The notes under the pieces are model-generated. The model saw only the letters and a program-made list of their open reading frames with translations, was not told the origin of the DNA and made no database searches. Positions 16,010 to 24,911 of a stretch of 64,000 nucleotides of DNA are shown here, one piece after another. Origin of the DNA: Allopseudospirillum japonicum (lineage in GTDB: Bacteria > Pseudomonadota > Gammaproteobacteria > Pseudomonadales > Halomonadaceae). Position 1 is the first letter of the stretch. Each line of letters starts with the position of its first letter. The position numbers were made by a program, and so were the translations under genes. The DNA is taken from NCBI RefSeq assembly GCF_900108915.1, contig NZ_FNYH01000009.1:62001-126000 (forward strand). The letters are read 5' to 3'.

Positions 16010-17595
16010 TCTTTTAAAGCAGCAGCCTTGATCAGTGCTTGCGTATAAGGATGTTGTGGTTGGCTAAGGATAGCCTCAGTTGCACCAGATTCGACGAGCT
16101 TTCCCTGATACAACACATAAACTTGATGGCTTAAAGCACGTACCACAGCCAAATCATGACTAATAAACAGGTAAGCTAATTGATATTTGGCTTGCAGGTT
16201 TAATAGCAAACCAATAATTTGTGCTTGTACACTTAAATCTAATGCCGATGTCGGCTCATCTAGAATCAGCACTTGCGGCTGTAAGATTAGTGCTCGCGCT
16301 ATCGCAATTCGTTGGCGCTGCCCACCAGAAAATTCATGCGGATATCGATGCCGACTTTCTGGCGCTAACCCCACCTCTTGCAACACTTGAATCACTTGCG
16401 CTTCTACCTCAGCGACCGATAGTGCCGGATAATGCAAATACACCCCCTCACTTATGATTTGGGCCACACTCATACGCGGGCTCAAACTACTAAAAGGATC
16501 TTGAAAAACCATTTGTATTTCTTTACGCCTGGCCCTTAAATGTGCTTGCTGACAGTTGTGAACTGCTTGTCCTTGCCAATAAATTTCCCCTTGATCTAGG
16601 GGCAACAAACGCAAAGCAGCTAAAGCGGCTGTGGTTTTTCCTGAGCCACTTTCACCAACTAAAGCCAAAGTTTGCCCTTGATGTAAACGAAAACTGAGCG
16701 CATTAATCCCTAACTTATATTCATATTCACGCCGTGGACGCCAAAAAGGTTTAGGTAAAGGAAAACGCACACGCACTTGGTTTAATTCCAATACGCACTT
16801 TGATGTTTGCTGTGATACAGGGGCTTTACCCGGCTGACTAGCAAGTAAAGTTTGTGTGTAGACGTGTTGTGGGTTTTGGTAAACCTGTTGAACTTGACCT
16901 TGTTCTAAAATATGTCCTTGACGCATCACAGCGACTTGATGTGCATAGCGTTGTACTAGGTTCAAGTCATGACTAATCAGCAAAAGCGCCATCTGATATT
17001 TGTGTTGCAACTCGCATAGTAAATCTAGAATTTGTGCTTGTACGGTGACATCTAAAGCAGTTGTTGGCTCATCTGCAATCAGAATTTTTGGTTCGTTGGC
17101 CAGTGCCATCGCAATCATGACCCTTTGCCTCTGACCACCTGATAGTTGATGTGGCCGAGCTTGTGCTAAGGAAGCCTCTAATCCGACTTGCGTTAAAAGC
17201 ACCTGCATACGTTCATAGGCTTGCGCTTTCGTCAAATGTGGCTGATGCCAGTACAGACTTTCTAAAAGTTGCTTTTCGACCTGATGCAATGGATTTAATG
17301 CCGTCAGTGGCTCCTGAAAAATCATGCTAACTTGTGCGCCACGTATTTGGTGCCACTGGGTTGCAGAAAGAGATTGCATATCTTGTTTCTGAAGTTGCCA
17401 GCTTTGCACTTGCATTTGTAAATCTTTTGGCAAAAGCTTCATTAAAGCTAATGCAGTTAAAGACTTACCGCTTCCACTTTCTCCTACCAATGCCAATGTT
17501 TGCCCTGGGAAAAGGGCCAAATCCACAGTTTGGACTAAAACATCTTGTCCATGCGTAATGGTGAGACCTTGGATTTCTAGGATGGGGTTTGGCAT
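16006..17595 (-). CDS. yejF: Peptide/muropeptide ABC importer, double ATPase YejF
   Basis: Cytoplasmic ATPase with two fused ABC halves of 529 residues, the same length as E. coli YejF. Walker A GESGSGKS/T appears in both halves, as do the signatures LSGGQRQRVMIAMAL and FSGGQRQRIAIARAL. Two aspartate-glutamate Walker B motifs (IADEPTTALD and ILDEPTSALD) are present. The start chosen (MPNPILEIQG) has AGAGG five to six bases upstream. An ATG five codons earlier overlaps the yejE stop but lacks a ribosome site. It is the last gene of mltD-yejA-yejB-yejE-yejF. Confidence 0.92.
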   Translation of the reverse strand: MPNPILEIQGLTITHGQDVLVQTVDLALFPGQTLALVGESGSGKSLTALALMKLLPKDLQMQVQSWQLQKQDMQSLSATQWHQIRGAQVSMIFQEPLTALNPLHQVEKQLLESLYWHQPHLTKAQAYERMQVLLTQVGLEASLAQARPHQLSGGQRQRVMIAMALANEPKILIADEPTTALDVTVQAQILDLLCELQHKYQMALLLISHDLNLVQRYAHQVAVMRQGHILEQGQVQQVYQNPQHVYTQTLLASQPGKAPVSQQTSKCVLELNQVRVRFPLPKPFWRPRREYEYKLGINALSFRLHQGQTLALVGESGSGKTTAALAALRLLPLDQGEIYWQGQAVHNCQQAHLRARRKEIQMVFQDPFSSLSPRMSVAQIISEGVYLHYPALSVAEVEAQVIQVLQEVGLAPESRHRYPHEFSGGQRQRIAIARALILQPQVLILDEPTSALDLSVQAQIIGLLLNLQAKYQLAYLFISHDLAVVRALSHQVYVLYQGKLVESGATEAILSQPQHPYTQALIKAAALKD

Positions 17596-17609
17596 TTCAA
17601 CCTCTAGCA

Positions 17610-18644
17610 TTAAGACGCAAATACAGCACGGGGATCAAACGCATCCCGCAGACCTTCACCAATAAACACTAATAAAGACAGCAAGATAGCTAGAGTGGCA
17701 AAAGCACTTAATCCTAACCAGGGTGCCTGTAAATTATTTTTCCCTTGCGCCAACAACTCCCCCAAAGAAGGTTCACCTACTGGTAAACCAAAACCTAGAA
17801 AATCTAAAGCCGTTAATGTCGTGACGGCCCCAGTAAAAATAAAAGGCATAAAAGTTAAACTAGCCACCATCGCATTAGGCAAAATATGACGCCTAATAAT
17901 CGAAAAATTAGACACTCCCAAAGCACGTGCAGCACGTACATAATCTAAATTGCGACAACGCAAAGTTTCCGCACGCACCAGATCTACAAGGGTTGGCCAA
18001 CTAAATAAACTCATAATCGCTAATAACCACCAAAACCCAGGCTGAATAACACTTGCTAGAATAATTAGAATAAATAAAGTGGGCAATCCAGACCAAATTT
18101 CTAAAACTCTTTGACCGATCAAATCAACCCAACCAGCATAATAACCCTGTAGTGCACCTATTAAAATACCTATACTACTTGTAATTAAGGTGAGCAACAA
18201 AGCAAAAGCAAGTGATATACGCGTGCCATATACAACACGGGTCAGTACATCTCGACCCTGATCATCTGTTCCTAACCAGTGTTTGCTGTCTGGGGGAGAA
18301 GGGGCAGCCTGTGGCAAATCATAGTGTATCGTATCATAATAAGACACTAACGGCGGCCAAATCACAGTTGCTTGGGCTAATAATTCTTGTACATAAGGAT
18401 CTAGGTACTCTGCCTCAGTCGCAAACTCTCCCCCAAAGTGGGTTTCAGGATAAAAGTGCAGAATAGGAAATAGCCACTCGCCCTGATAAATAATTAATAT
18501 TGGTTTATCATTTGCAATCCATTCTGCACTCACACAAAAGCATAAAATAATTGCTAGTATCCAAGTAGACCAGTACGCACGTTTGTGCTGACGAAAGATG
18601 CACCAACGTCTTTGATTAATCGGACTGAGTTTAATTAGCATCAT
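17610..18644 (-). CDS. yejE: Peptide/muropeptide ABC importer permease YejE
   Basis: Inner-membrane permease of the oligopeptide type, 344 residues (E. coli YejE is about 341). The N-terminal TM segment ILAIILCFCVSAEWIAND is followed by a long periplasmic loop. The core starts at HWLGTDDQGRDVLTRVVYGT, the OppC-type motif, and the coupling helix region is RAARALGVSNFSIIRRHILP. The start overlaps the yejB stop (TAATG) and the stop overlaps the next frame the same way, so translation is coupled through the operon. Confidence 0.92.
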   Translation of the reverse strand: MMLIKLSPINQRRWCIFRQHKRAYWSTWILAIILCFCVSAEWIANDKPILIIYQGEWLFPILHFYPETHFGGEFATEAEYLDPYVQELLAQATVIWPPLVSYYDTIHYDLPQAAPSPPDSKHWLGTDDQGRDVLTRVVYGTRISLAFALLLTLITSSIGILIGALQGYYAGWVDLIGQRVLEIWSGLPTLFILIILASVIQPGFWWLLAIMSLFSWPTLVDLVRAETLRCRNLDYVRAARALGVSNFSIIRRHILPNAMVASLTFMPFIFTGAVTTLTALDFLGFGLPVGEPSLGELLAQGKNNLQAPWLGLSAFATLAILLSLLVFIGEGLRDAFDPRAVFAS

Positions 18645-19738
18645 TAAACTTTCTCCCGCGATTGAAAATCAATTCGAGGATCTACCCACATATAAGTAAG
18701 ATCACTGAGCAGCTTCAGCAGTAAACCGACTAGCGTGTAAATATATAAGGTTGCAAAAATAACAGGGTAGTCTCGCTGCATAATAGCTTCAAAGCCCAAT
18801 AATCCCAGACCATCCAATGAGAACATAACTTCTATTAATAAAGAGCCTGTAAAAAATATCCCTATAAGAGCACTTGGCATCCCTGCAATAATAATCAGCA
18901 TTGCGTTTCTAAAAACATGACCATAAAGGATACGTTTTTCTGTCAGTCCTTTAGCACGTGCAGTTAATACATATTGTTTATAAATTTCATCTAAAAAGCT
19001 ATTTTTTGTTAATAACGTCAGTGTAGCAAATCCAGAAATGACACTAGCACTAACGGGTAAAATAAGATGCCAAAAATAATCTAAGATCTTTTCCAAGGTG
19101 GTCATGGAAGCAAAGTCATCTGAGGTTAGTCCACGCAGTGGGAACCAATCTAAATAACTGCCACCAGCAAAAATTACAATTAACAATAATGCAAATAAAA
19201 AGCTAGGAATAGCATAAGCAATCACTAAAATACTCGATGTAGCCACATCAAAAGATGTACCATGACGCACTGCTTTTTTAATCCCTAACGGGATAGAAAT
19301 TAAATAAATAATCAGTGTTGACCATAAACCCAAGGAAATAGACACTGGCATTTTATCTAACATAAGGTCAAGTACACTTGCATCACGAAAGAAACTCTCA
19401 CCAAAATCAAAGCTTAAATATTGCTTCAACATAATAAAAAAGCGCTCATGCGCTGGACGATCAAAACCAAAACGCGCTTCTATTTCCGCGATAAGATCGG
19501 CATCTATTCCCTGAGAACCAGAGTAATTTCCCGTATCATTTTGGGCATTCATTTGTTCAGAGGCGGCGCTAGTGCCTAAACGTGTGCTGGCTTGCGTATT
19601 GTCGAGACCTTCTAACTTGGCTAATACTTGCTCAACTGGCCCTCCTGGAGCAGCTTGAATAATAATAAAATTTAATAATAAAATGCCAAAGAGCGTGGGT
19701 ATCATCAATAAAATACGCTGTATTAGATAGCTCCACAC
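18644..19738 (-). CDS. yejB: Peptide/muropeptide ABC importer permease YejB
   Basis: Inner-membrane permease, 364 residues, identical in length to E. coli YejB. It begins [19 protein letters not shown], carries a long periplasmic insert (about 35-95, typical of YejB), and has the coupling motif [20 protein letters not shown]. The start is GTG with AGGAGG eight bases upstream; an ATG inside the spacer is out of frame. A hairpin lies between this gene and yejA. Confidence 0.92.
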   Translation of the reverse strand: MWSYLIQRILLMIPTLFGILLLNFIIIQAAPGGPVEQVLAKLEGLDNTQASTRLGTSAASEQMNAQNDTGNYSGSQGIDADLIAEIEARFGFDRPAHERFFIMLKQYLSFDFGESFFRDASVLDLMLDKMPVSISLGLWSTLIIYLISIPLGIKKAVRHGTSFDVATSSILVIAYAIPSFLFALLLIVIFAGGSYLDWFPLRGLTSDDFASMTTLEKILDYFWHLILPVSASVISGFATLTLLTKNSFLDEIYKQYVLTARAKGLTEKRILYGHVFRNAMLIIIAGMPSALIGIFFTGSLLIEVMFSLDGLGLLGFEAIMQRDYPVIFATLYIYTLVGLLLKLLSDLTYMWVDPRIDFQSREKV

Positions 19739-19768
19739 TTAGCCATCCTCCTTTTATAAAAAAATGTA

Positions 19769-19794
19769 ATCAGGCCACTAAAAAGTAGCCTGAT
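19769..19794 (-). terminator. Hairpin between yejA and yejB, probable attenuating terminator
   Basis: Read on the minus strand, ATCAGGCTACT pairs with AGTGGCCTGAT (11 pairs including one G-U, loop TTTT) and is followed by ACATTTTTTTAT. This lets yejA be expressed above yejB/E/F while some transcripts read through. Confidence 0.6.
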
Positions 19795-19804
19795 CAATGA
19801 CTTT

Positions 19805-21601
19805 CTATGGTTGTACAAACCAAGTATCAAGTGCGAGACCGTATTCAGGTAGGGCTTGTGGATGTGCAAGTGGCGCTCGATAAGCTACTCGATAATAAGG
19901 TAAATGCCAATGTGGAATGGCATAAAACTGCCATAGTAGTACTCTATCTAAAGCACGAGTTGCGGTGATCAATGCTTGACGATCCTTGGCTAAAATAATG
20001 GCTTCAACTAACGCATCTACTGCTGGATGCTTTATACCAGCATAATTACGACTATTTTTTTTGTCTGCATATTCTGAATGCCAGAATTCACGCTGTTCAT
20101 TGCCAGGTGAGGAGGATTGTGGAAAGCTAGCAACTAACATATCAAAATCAAAATCGCGTAACCTACTAATATACTGGCTCGCATCAACAACACGAATTTG
20201 CATCTCAATCCCTAAACGTTGCAAATTTTGCCGTAAAGGTTGAGCAACACGTTCAAACTGAGTATCGTACAATAAGAGTTCGAAACTAAATTGCTCCCCT
20301 TGATTATTGACTAGTTTTCCATTTTGAATAATCCAACCTGCTTCTCTTAATAGTGCTAAAGCTTGACGTAAGCGCGGACGAATATTACCACTGGCATCAT
20401 TAATAGGTAAGCTAAAAGCTTGCGTGAAAACCTCTTTGGGTAAAGTATCACGCCAAGGTGATAGTAAGTTGAGTTCTGCTTCTGTTGGTGTTGATTGAGA
20501 TGCAAGTTCAGAGTTCGCAAAATAACTGAGGGTCCGTTGATAAGCACTATGAAATAAATTCGCGTTGACCCATTCAAAATCAAATGCATAAGCTAAAGCT
20601 TGCCGCACCTTGACAGATTTAAATAAGTCTTTACGAGTATTGTAGAAAAAACCTTGCATACCTGGACTATTATGATGGGCAATTTGTTCACGGATGATCT
20701 CTTTTTGTCCTTCATAAGCAGTTGCCCATTGCTTGGCACTTGTTTCCACACGAAAATTCAAATCACCTGCTTTAAAAGCTTCAAAAGCAACACTTGCATC
20801 ACGATAGTAATCAAAGGTACGGTAATCAAAATTATGGCGCCCCTGATTCACGTTTAAATCTTTACCCCAATAATCATTAACTCTAATATATTTTATCTGA
20901 CGATTTGCATCTAAACTGGCAATCTGATAAGGACCAGATCCTAAAGGCGGCGTGAGATCTGCACGGGTAAATTCGCGATTTTCCCAGTAATGTTTGGGTA
21001 GAATAGGCACATCACCAATAATTTGTGCCAGCTCACGGTTTTGATTATTAACAAACTCAAAACGTACCCGCTGCGCAGAAACCGCAGTAATTTTGGCAAT
21101 GTCAGCATAATAAGCACGATAAAAAGGCTGACCATCACGCATTAAAGTTTCAAACGTAAAGACAACATCTTCTGCAGTAACTGGGTGACCATCATGGAAG
21201 CGGGCTTGGGGACGCAATTCAAATTCAACCCAAGTATTATCCTGTGGGCGATAAATTGTTTGAGCCAATAAACCATAACTCGTAAAAGGCTCATCTGCAC
21301 TTTGTACCAACAGGGTGTCATAAATTAGGTTTATCCCTGCCGCTGGTGTCCCTTTCATAATAAAAGGATTGAGTGAATCAAAACCACCTAAGGATGCTTG
21401 CTTAATTTCACCTCCTTTAGGCGCCTGGGGATTAGCATAGGCAAAATGCGTAAATCCTTGTGCGTATTTAGGCGTACCTTGCAAGGTCAGTGCATGTGTC
21501 GCTTGTACCTTTTGATCAGCGGCCAAAGCTGGCCAAGGCAAGCACAACAAGCACAGCAGCACTTTACTTGCCTGCTTAAAAGCTACTTCACATAGTGCCA
21601 T
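19805..21601 (-). CDS. yejA: Periplasmic peptide/muropeptide-binding protein YejA
   Basis: Extracellular solute-binding protein family 5, 598 residues (E. coli YejA about 604). The signal peptide runs through VLLCLLCLPWPALA with a likely cut before ADQKVQATHAL. Family marks are APKGGEIKQASLGGFDSLNP and RPQARFHDGHPVTAEDVVFT. YejA-type systems import peptides, and in some Alphaproteobacteria they import muropeptides. The mltD gene 29 bases upstream supports a murein-derived cargo here; this is inference. Confidence 0.92.
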   Translation of the reverse strand: MALCEVAFKQASKVLLCLLCLPWPALAADQKVQATHALTLQGTPKYAQGFTHFAYANPQAPKGGEIKQASLGGFDSLNPFIMKGTPAAGINLIYDTLLVQSADEPFTSYGLLAQTIYRPQDNTWVEFELRPQARFHDGHPVTAEDVVFTFETLMRDGQPFYRAYYADIAKITAVSAQRVRFEFVNNQNRELAQIIGDVPILPKHYWENREFTRADLTPPLGSGPYQIASLDANRQIKYIRVNDYWGKDLNVNQGRHNFDYRTFDYYRDASVAFEAFKAGDLNFRVETSAKQWATAYEGQKEIIREQIAHHNSPGMQGFFYNTRKDLFKSVKVRQALAYAFDFEWVNANLFHSAYQRTLSYFANSELASQSTPTEAELNLLSPWRDTLPKEVFTQAFSLPINDASGNIRPRLRQALALLREAGWIIQNGKLVNNQGEQFSFELLLYDTQFERVAQPLRQNLQRLGIEMQIRVVDASQYISRLRDFDFDMLVASFPQSSSPGNEQREFWHSEYADKKNSRNYAGIKHPAVDALVEAIILAKDRQALITATRALDRVLLWQFYAIPHWHLPYYRVAYRAPLAHPQALPEYGLALDTWFVQP

Positions 21602-21630
21602 AATGCTACCCTCTATTCATTTCGTTGCCA

Positions 21631-23253
21631 TTAGCGTGCGCTGAGATCTACATAGAGCTTAATTTTCTGCCCAGGTTGCAAATAATGGCGCGGATTAAGT
21701 TTGTTCCAATCAGCTATATCCTGCACACTGACCCGGAAACGATTGGCAATCGTATACAAAGAATCGCCTTTGCGTACGGTATAGCCTAGGCTAGAGGCTT
21801 GGTTGCGTGTGGATGCAGTGTGAATCAGAAGCTTTTGCCCAGGACGTAAAATGTCACGAATCCCCAATGTATTCCAACGCGCTAAATCATGCACACTCAC
21901 ACTATGCTGACGAGCCACTCGCCATAAAGAATCGCCAGCACGGACTTGATATTCTACAGGCTTTAAATGAGGGCGATCCGGTTTGGTATTGGTTTTTGCT
22001 TGCGCATAGGCCTGCATTGGCTGTGGGATCAATAATTCTTTGCCCGCACGAATACGATGATTTCTTAACTTATTAGTATCTTGTAACGCTTTGACACTGG
22101 TACCAAAGCGGTGTGCAATAGCCAGTAAAGTATCACCCGAACGAATACGGTATTTCTGCCAAGTCACTCGTTTTTCAGGCGGTAAGCTAGCCAATTGTTG
22201 GCCCATTTTTTGGGCTTTAGCAATAGGAACCAATAAACGATGTGGACCTTCTGGATTGGTTGCCCAGCGACTATAGGCAGGATTTAATTGCTTAAGTTCA
22301 TCTAGCGAAATCCCCGCCATCTTGGCAGCTAGATTTAAATCCAGCTGGCCTTGCGTATCAACGACAGCAAAATAAGGCTGATTTTTCACGCTTGGAATCG
22401 CTAACCCATAACGTTCTGGTTCAGCAAAGATTTTGGCCACCGCCAGCAAGCGAGGAACATAAGCTTGCGTCTCTGCAGGAAGATCCAAATCCCAATACTG
22501 GCCTTGCCCCCCAGCCTGCTCATCTTTACGCAATGCCTTATTAACGTTGCCACTTCCGGCATTATAAGCTGCAAGCGCCAACAGCCAATCTCCATCAAAA
22601 CGTTGATTTAAACGTTTTAAATAGGTTAAAGCTGCTTCTGTTGAACTAAGTACATCACGGCGGCCGTCATACCACCAATTCGCATGCAGGCCAAAATGGC
22701 GTCCTGTAGACGGGATAAACTGCCACATTCCCGCAGCATGTCCATGGGAATAAGCAAACGGGTTATATGCACTTTCAATCACAGGCAAAAGCGCCAATTC
22801 CCCAGGTAAACCTTTCGCTTCTAAACGCGTGACCACATGATATAAATATTTATGCATCCGAGTCATCATACGATCAAGGAAGCTGGGGTGGGCAAGAAAC
22901 CATTGCATTTCTTCTTGAATCCGTGGATTCTGATACTGGTGTACATCCCATTGAAAAGAAGCTCGCAGGCGATCCCACAAATCATATTCGGGCAAGCTTG
23001 GCGTCTGCCATTGACGCCACTTGCTTGCATGCGTTACCGAATCGTATTTCAGGGTCTCTTGTAGTTCTTGCCATCTTTGTTGATTTAGGGCTTGAATTTG
23101 CTCAATCTGTTGTGAAAAGTCTGCGCCTTTTAGCTCAAAGCTCGTATCAACGACAGACGATTGAGGCTGCATGCCCGCACAACCGGCTAGCCAAGCACTC
23201 AAGCATAAAAGGGTCAGAGGTCGCCAGTAAAACGTACGCATCCGTATTCTCAT
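21631..23253 (-). CDS. mltD: Membrane-bound lytic murein transglycosylase D with three LysM repeats
   Basis: Cleaves the MurNAc-GlcNAc bond in peptidoglycan, releasing 1,6-anhydromuropeptides. The 540-residue protein begins with a lipoprotein signal with lipobox LAGC (Cys25), so it is anchored in the outer membrane. The SLT domain has catalytic Glu160 in LLPVIESAYNPFAYS, followed by AAGMWQFIPSTGRHFGL and LALAAYNAGSGNV. Three LysM repeats (YRIRSGDTLLAIAHRFGTSV, YQVRAGDSLWRVARQHSVSV, YTVRKGDSLYTIANRFRVSV) bind murein. An internal Met5 could also start translation. It is the first gene of the yej block. Confidence 0.95.
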   Translation of the reverse strand: MRIRMRTFYWRPLTLLCLSAWLAGCAGMQPQSSVVDTSFELKGADFSQQIEQIQALNQQRWQELQETLKYDSVTHASKWRQWQTPSLPEYDLWDRLRASFQWDVHQYQNPRIQEEMQWFLAHPSFLDRMMTRMHKYLYHVVTRLEAKGLPGELALLPVIESAYNPFAYSHGHAAGMWQFIPSTGRHFGLHANWWYDGRRDVLSSTEAALTYLKRLNQRFDGDWLLALAAYNAGSGNVNKALRKDEQAGGQGQYWDLDLPAETQAYVPRLLAVAKIFAEPERYGLAIPSVKNQPYFAVVDTQGQLDLNLAAKMAGISLDELKQLNPAYSRWATNPEGPHRLLVPIAKAQKMGQQLASLPPEKRVTWQKYRIRSGDTLLAIAHRFGTSVKALQDTNKLRNHRIRAGKELLIPQPMQAYAQAKTNTKPDRPHLKPVEYQVRAGDSLWRVARQHSVSVHDLARWNTLGIRDILRPGQKLLIHTASTRNQASSLGYTVRKGDSLYTIANRFRVSVQDIADWNKLNPRHYLQPGQKIKLYVDLSAR

Positions 23254-23507
23254 CGTTTAGTCTACATCCTAAAATAAGGTCCAGCTGGGGGTGCATGAAT
23301 TACCTTAACACTTTCGACACCTTTGACACTCACACCCCAACCTCTACTCAAAGTGGACTTATCCTAAGTCTAGGTCTCTGGTAGGCATTGCAAGCAATCT
23401 CGGATAAGCTGAGTAAATAAAACTCAAGGATTCTAGGGACTTCGTGCCTTGGGTACAAGTCAGAGCTTCATATTTCATTCACATAAATTGCTAAAGGGCA
23501 GGTTTGC

Positions 23508-24407
23508 ATGCTATATGCCAAAAATAATGAAGATTTTAAGCAAAGACGCTTACGAGCAATTCGCAACGATTTTGATAGTGGCGCAACTCAGCTTGCACGC
23601 AATGCTTTGGCGGATTTAGCTGATTATGCAGAAGATTGTGATGCTGCCAATATAGAAGCATTAAACAAAGAAATTTTAGATCTCGCTTTGGCATTACAGC
23701 AATGTCGCCCCAGCGTGGCAACCTTGGCTACCCTAATTCAAGCCTTTATCGAGAAAATTCAAACGCTCAGTTCCGAATTAACTTTGAATGAAACTCGACA
23801 GGCTTATGGAGACATTGCAGAGGAAGTCAGTCAAGCAGCGATACTTGCAGGGCGTCAAGCGGCACAGAATTTAGCCAGTAAAATTAACAAAGGTAGTCGC
23901 CTGATAACTCATAGTTGCAGTGCCAATGTTATGTATCTGTGCGATTTTTTGGGGGAGCAGCTTAAGGAAGTGATTATCACCGAGTCTCGTCCCAGCATGG
24001 AAGGACGGACCTTGGCACGCTATTTGTCTAAGATAGAAATGCCTGTGCAATACATTACCGAGGCACAAATTGGTAATTTTATTCAACAAGCAGACCTTGC
24101 GGTGACAGGTGCCAACACCTTATTGCAAGATGGTAGTTTGATCAATAAAAGCGGCACCCGCTTACTTGCACTTGCTGCACGGGATGCTGGGATTCCTTTT
24201 TATGTCTGCGCAGAAAGCTTTAAGCATAGGCCCCTGATGCCAGAGGCCATTACTTTAGAAGAGATGCCTGCTGAAGAGTTAGGCTTGCCTCAACTGGCCC
24301 ACGTACGCGCACGCAATTTATATTTTGATTTAACACCTGCACGCTTAGTAACAGCTTGGGCAGACGAACAAGGTGTTACCCAAACTTTTATCAATAAATC
24401 CTCTTAA
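23508..24407 (+). CDS. eIF2B alpha/beta/delta-like protein (ribose-1,5-bisphosphate isomerase / MtnA superfamily)
   Basis: 299 residues. The C-terminal two thirds show the IF-2B family pattern: ITHSCSANVMYL with Cys137, ITESRPSMEGR (157-167), and ADLAVTGANTLLQDGSLINK with Asp196. The Cys and Asp sit where the catalytic pair of methylthioribose-1-phosphate isomerase and archaeal ribose-1,5-bisphosphate isomerase are found. A sugar-phosphate isomerase role is therefore more likely than a role in translation. The N-terminal about 100 residues are helical. AGG lies six bases before the ATG. Neighbours give no pathway clue. Its TAA overlaps the sixA stop in the shared sequence TTAA. Confidence 0.75.
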   Translation: MLYAKNNEDFKQRRLRAIRNDFDSGATQLARNALADLADYAEDCDAANIEALNKEILDLALALQQCRPSVATLATLIQAFIEKIQTLSSELTLNETRQAYGDIAEEVSQAAILAGRQAAQNLASKINKGSRLITHSCSANVMYLCDFLGEQLKEVIITESRPSMEGRTLARYLSKIEMPVQYITEAQIGNFIQQADLAVTGANTLLQDGSLINKSGTRLLALAARDAGIPFYVCAESFKHRPLMPEAITLEEMPAEELGLPQLAHVRARNLYFDLTPARLVTAWADEQGVTQTFINKSS

Positions 24408-24910
24408 TTCACCACACATTTGTTTTTTGGAAAATCAAACACCAAGGCTTGTGCCTCTTGCTGGCCTTGGCAATCACACCATTGAGTTATAGAAAGCTGC
24501 ATATGGATGAATGCGGCTGTCGGTAGGTGACCTAAAGGATGCCCACATAACTGACGCGCCAAATCACCTAGACTCGGCATATGGCCAACCAATACCAAGT
24601 GGGATGCCATAGCGCCATATTCGCGAATCGCGGCTAATAAAGCTGATGCACTAGATTCATACAAGCCTGGCACGCAAAAAATATCGCTCAAGGGATAATC
24701 AGCTTGACGTGCAAGTACACGAGCACTGGTGAGTGTTCGCTCTGCCGGCGAGCTTAAAATACGTGTCGGTTGCCCACATTGACGGATTATTCTGCGAGCC
24801 ATTTCAGGCGCATCTTTCCGGCCTCTCGCATTTAAAGGACGCATAAAATCTTCTAGTTGAGGGTCTTTCCAACTGGATTTTGCATGTCGCCATAACGTAA
24901 GTTTCAACAT
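24404..24910 (-). CDS. sixA: Phosphohistidine phosphatase SixA-like
   Basis: Histidine phosphatase of 168 residues. The catalytic RHG-type motif reads LWRHAKSSW with His9, the SixA-type variant. The second active-site histidine is in LVLVGHMPSLGDLARQL. SixA removes phosphate from phosphohistidine domains, for example the Hpt domain of ArcB or the Nitro-PTS protein. The ATG one base after the uvrC stop is preferred, with GGAG upstream; a longer frame would run 23 codons into uvrC. It is read with uvrC and perhaps gacA. Confidence 0.85.
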   Translation of the reverse strand: MLKLTLWRHAKSSWKDPQLEDFMRPLNARGRKDAPEMARRIIRQCGQPTRILSSPAERTLTSARVLARQADYPLSDIFCVPGLYESSASALLAAIREYGAMASHLVLVGHMPSLGDLARQLCGHPLGHLPTAAFIHMQLSITQWCDCQGQQEAQALVFDFPKNKCVVN

Positions 24911-24911
24911 G

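Noticed and set aside
23304-23330. Approximate 9-base tandem repeat (ACACTTTCG, ACACCTTTG, ACACTCACA) as a repeat array
   Set aside because: Only three poor copies; too weak to report as a repeat or CRISPR-like feature.
22923-23384. A 153-codon plus-strand frame opposite the mltD start
   Set aside because: It is antisense to the mltD lipoprotein region and has no ribosome site or recognisable domain.
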